Below, piece by piece: positions 60,504 through 64,000 of a stretch of DNA of 64,000 bases. The notes under the pieces are model-generated. The model did no database searches. It was not told the DNA's origin and saw only the letters and a list, made by a program, of their open reading frames with translations. The stretch's first letter is position 1. Every line of letters begins with the position of its first letter. The stretch comes from Dendrolimus kikuchii (Eukaryota > Arthropoda > Insecta > Lepidoptera > Lasiocampidae), in contig CM034415.1 in assembly GCA_019925095.2 (NCBI GenBank), forward strand, positions 12,010,833-12,074,832. The letters run 5' to 3'. A program made the position numbers and the translations under genes.

Positions 60504-61620
60504 TTAAAGTAACATAAGTAATGTATCAGAAAGAAGACACGCTATGTGGAGCTTGCGACGATGGGTCATCTTTAAAATGGAGTGCCTATTCAAAGAAGGA
60601 GTTACGTGATCCCTTAATGCTATATTAAAGCAGAATCGTGCACAAGCATTCTGCACTCTTTGAATAAGCCGCTTGGTTCTGGCTAACAGACGAGGGCCAA
60701 ACACTACGTCAGCAAAGTTTAGACGGGTTAAGATTATTAACGGGTTAATTGAATCCACAGATCTTCGTTTAAATATGACCTTATTTTGTATAAAATTTTG
60801 AACTTATAAAAACAGTTTTTTTTTTTACTGAGTGTACATGCCCTTCATATCTAAGGTCACAATCCACATATAAGTCCAGATTTCTTGCTTCAAAAACCCT
60901 CTCTATCGGTTTGTCCACTATCATCACTCTTTGTGAGGGGTTGTTATGTAAAAGTTGGTGCTTACTACCAAAAATAATGTATTTCGATTTTGTGGGATTT
61001 AATAGTAACGAGTTATTTTTGGACCAAATAGTGACCAAATCCGTGAAAGATCTTCGTTAAGTCTTTCTATAGCTCCTTCAATTTCTGATGGCTTACAAGA
61101 AATGTAAATTTGGGGGTCGTCAGCATAAAAATGAAATTTACAATGTTTAATATGCAATGCTATGTCAGCTATGTATAAAATAAACAAAATTGGTCCCAAA
61201 ATTGACCCTTGAGGTACTCCTCTGTTCACTGGTAACTTTTCGGATACTTTAACACAGCCATTAATTGCTATGATTTATCTTCACACACTGATAACGGTTA
61301 CTTAAGTAACTATGGAACCATTGTATCGCATTGGAGTCAAATCAACAGTAGCTGAGTTTGGACGAAAGTAAATTAGTGTCAATAGAATCAAATGCCCGTG
61401 AAAAGTCAAGCCAAGGTAAGAAAGACACTGTACATAGGCCTTTGTCTTGACCGCAAAGTATATTATCGGTGACATCCAACAGCGCAGTTGCTGTGCCACG
61501 GCCCTTCCTGAAACCAGATTGTAATTGTCTTTGGGTCTTTTTTTTTTCTTCTCAATATTTTGTTTAAAATAGACTGACTTCTGCAAAAAAAAAAAAAGTG
61601 ATAGGCTTACTAATGATTTA
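60504..61620 (-). pseudogene. Jockey/CR1-like LINE reverse transcriptase, decayed
   Basis: Minus-strand pieces in changing frames: LDFSRAFDSIDTN (about 61430-61370), RGVPQGSILGPILFILYIAD (61229-61150), YADDPQIYIS (catalytic YADD), WSKNNSLLLNPTKSKYIIFG, then a thumb/C-terminal segment with RLIQRVQNACARFCF and HITPSLN-like sequence. Several frameshifts and stops. The DFSRAFDSID and NPTKSKYI motifs fit Jockey/CR1-type LINEs rather than the RTE family seen elsewhere here. Confidence 0.8.
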
Positions 61621-62606
61621 AGACTCTTATAGTAATCTTTTTTACCTTATGTTCTAGATTTATGATACTTTGCTGCAGCCTTACCTCACAGCTTCATCAT
61701 AAGTTTGATGGTATCTGTAAGCCAAAGGGGAGAACGCTCTTTGCCTACAGCCATTTTCACTGCAGCATGAAGATTAAATAGCTCAATGACACTTTGATTC
61801 AGGCGTTGGTAACGTTAATGACATGGTTAACCATATCATTCATAAATCTTTACGACGACAAATGTTAAAATTCGATATGTCAATAATATGGATTTTTAAA
61901 TACGACAATTGTTTTTTTTTTTTTGGTTATATAATGCGCCTTTGAATTAGTAGTATGTTTTTATAAAAAAAATCGATGTATAATTTGCTATATTCTTTTT
62001 GCTGCCTTCTTTTCCATTTCTCTTTTAGTCATATAAATTTACTTTGTGTTTTATTTTGGATTTATCGACGACTGGCGCTGTTTTGGTTATATTGATTATT
62101 TTTACGTTGACTGGCTTTCTCACTGGACTTTGATTGCATTACTTTGGATTTCGGCGGAATTCTCTATTTGAATTTTTGGGTGTGATATAAATAAACGGGA
62201 GAGAAATTAATGGTGATTTGAGTTAGGGGTATCCGTACAGTTTATTTATAGCCACTAAGGTTGTGAGGGATGATCGAAAGTAGCGACCAGTGACTAAAAC
62301 AGTGAGTTGGTTAGGTTAGGTTAGTCCTTAGACCAAAGCGTGTCAGAACCGACTGGTCACCATTTATTCATTGGTAACTATTTAAATAATGGTTACAAAT
62401 CGGTTGTGATATTTGCTGACCGCTGAAGTGTCACATGCGCTTCACTCGCTCGGTTTGTGGGCTTTCTTCTGCATTTCTTGTCTTTAGACATAAGAAATAA
62501 GTACGCCATTAGTGAAAAAAAGTGGAGTTATGTTTACAAAAAAAAACATATCTCAAAAACTACGTCTCCTAGACATGGGGATTGCAGAAGGGAGAAGTAC
62601 TCCTAG
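61621..62606. other. intergenic, no gene seen
   Basis: 61621-61800 may be further degraded LINE sequence. The rest is AT-rich. Confidence 0.4.
62308..62323 (+). repeat. short interstitial TTAGG run
   Basis: GGTTAGGTTAGGTTAG, three units of the insect telomere repeat. Short enough to be chance or an element end. Confidence 0.5.
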
Positions 62607-62635
62607 CCCCCCTCCCCCTAACCCCCCCCCCCCCC
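62607..62635. repeat. poly(C) tract, G-quadruplex-prone on the minus strand
   Basis: CCCCCC, CCCCC and a run of 15 C separated by T or TAA; the opposite strand has three to five G runs close together. Confidence 0.7.
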
Positions 62636-63734
62636 ACTACCTAAAATTCATTGACCACTATTGTAAAGTTTAACCCAAAATATGATTCACTGGATCTTTT
62701 TCCTATAGCATAAATGACGAGTAAAACGCTTTTGCACACTTTCAATGCGTTCTTTATATTTATGATAGTGCGGGTTCAATAATTATATGAGTAGCATATT
62801 CTAAATGACTTCTAACCATTGAGATATAACATGTCTAGAGAGAGCATTGCTAACAAACAACACCGCCAAAAACGGCATCAAAAACGCGAAGCGTTGCTAA
62901 ATTCAATCTGCGTTTTCGGGATATCAGCAAAAAAATATTACCCCATTTTTAATCATTAAATATTTTTTTATTTAAGTGAAAAGTTTAAATGATCGTTATG
63001 ATTTATATCGCTCTGTGTGTTATAATTTAATATTACTCAGAGGTTTTAATTTTTTTTTTAATAAACTATTAGCAACAAAAGTTGTGTGTCTTGGAACGAA
63101 CCATAAAAAAATACATGCACAAATGAATTCATAATACATTTTAGCACATGCAGTAATTTTAATTCGCAATAAAATGCTTCTTGATATATTAGTAATATTT
63201 ATAAGTCTGTTAATTACCAATACTCATGTAATAATTCTAAAAAAAAACTATTCATAATGGCAAATTATTTTTATGTTACACATTATGTTCACGGAGGTTA
63301 TTAGATGACTATTTATAACCCAAAGATTGCGCTAAAAGTCAGTGAAATCATTTGTAATAGTGGACTTGGAACGATTCGATAGGTTCATATTGCGTAGTAG
63401 GCTTTATGTGTAATCCAAAGTTTATATCAGTAGTAGGACTACGGGGTAGGTACACGGGATAGTTTAATGCAGGGACTTAAGAGGAACTAAACCATTTGAA
63501 AAGGGCTATTATAAAAATAAAAATATTCATATCCAAAAGTTTTTATTTAAACTAGAACTAGTTTAGTTACTAGAACTAGTTTGATTATTTTATGAACTAA
63601 ATTTTGTTTTTTTTTTATCATATTAATATATTAAATTATTTCTTTATTAGGAATTAATGGAGATGCAGCTATCAGAATATAGACAAAATCAATATCTTAA
63701 TTATGACAATAAAGAGTTATCTAATATAATATTA
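62636..63734. other. intergenic, no feature recognised
   Basis: AT-rich, no coding region supported. Confidence 0.4.
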
Positions 63735-63945
63735 CTAGCGGCCCGGCGCGGATTCGCCCGCGGTCTATCCCGCTCTCGTGGTATAAAGCGTCATGTTATA
63801 TAGCCTATGACACTCCCTGTTAACGTAGCTTTCCAACAGTAAAAGAATTTTTAAAATCGGTTTAGTAGATCCCGGGATTATCCCCTACAACGTCACAAAC
63901 TTACAAACTTTACCTCTTTATAATATTAGTACAGATAACTCCGAC
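63735..63945 (+). repeat. dispersed remnant family I
   Basis: Starts CTAGCGGCCCGGCGCGGATTC and ends ATAATATTAGTACAGAT, the usual ends of this lepidopteran repeat. Confidence 0.65.
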
Positions 63946-64000
63946 CGAAGCATCTGCTTTAAACAATATTCAATTTTTTTTTTTTTTACATCCTCTTTGA

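Noticed and set aside
62308..62323. Former telomere or functional link to the Rap1-like gene
   Set aside because: Three TTAGG units are too few, 38 kb away, and common by chance or as element ends.

Overview
The window looks like lepidopteran (moth or butterfly) nuclear DNA. It is AT-rich and intron-bearing, and it is crowded with dispersed repeats of lepidopteran style: RTE-like LINE tails ending in (TATG)n, remnants beginning near 'CTAGCTGTGCCCGCGAC', the 'AACCGACTTCAAAAA' elements, a tRNA-derived SINE, two mariners, and pogo-, hAT- and Harbinger-like MITEs. There are no prokaryotic features and no CRISPR array.

Two host genes can be read through their splice junctions, both on the minus strand. 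(1) At 24689-14416, six exons with matching phases encode at least 575 residues of a basic, acidic-patch, Pro/Ser-rich nuclear-type protein. It carries one Myb domain that resembles the Myb of the telomere protein Rap1 (TERF2IP). Its 5' end is unresolved; a candidate first coding exon with a good start context lies at 29622-29464. (2) At 54547-39802, eight exons with matching phases encode a 576- or 578-residue secreted leucine-rich-repeat protein. Its layout resembles the N-terminal half of a Toll receptor ectodomain, but it stops right after the first C-terminal cysteine cap, with no membrane segment or TIR domain.

The 8 kb between the genes (about 31.4-39.5 kb) is a tandem array of about 56 copies of a 145-bp monomer. 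Its two edges look like the 5' and 3' ends of an ordinary dispersed element, so the array probably arose by tandem amplification of a transposable-element fragment. Shared monomer variants reveal a 2,751-bp higher-order duplication and a later 4-mer one.

Region by region: 0-14 kb is intergenic and holds only mobile-element debris. 14-30 kb is the Rap1-like gene with TE-filled introns (pogo MITE, RTE copy with a long intact reverse-transcriptase ORF, solo LTRs, mariner). 30-39.5 kb is element debris and the satellite. 39.8-54.6 kb is the LRR gene, with introns holding a Harbinger MITE, RTE fragments, a second mariner, a Penelope-like GIY-YIG endonuclease fragment and solo LTRs, one of which ends 15 bp from a splice acceptor. 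54.6-64 kb is again repeats (nested hAT MITE, hairpin element, Jockey/CR1-like LINE) with no host gene seen. The two genes show no visible functional link; they share strand and neighbourhood only.
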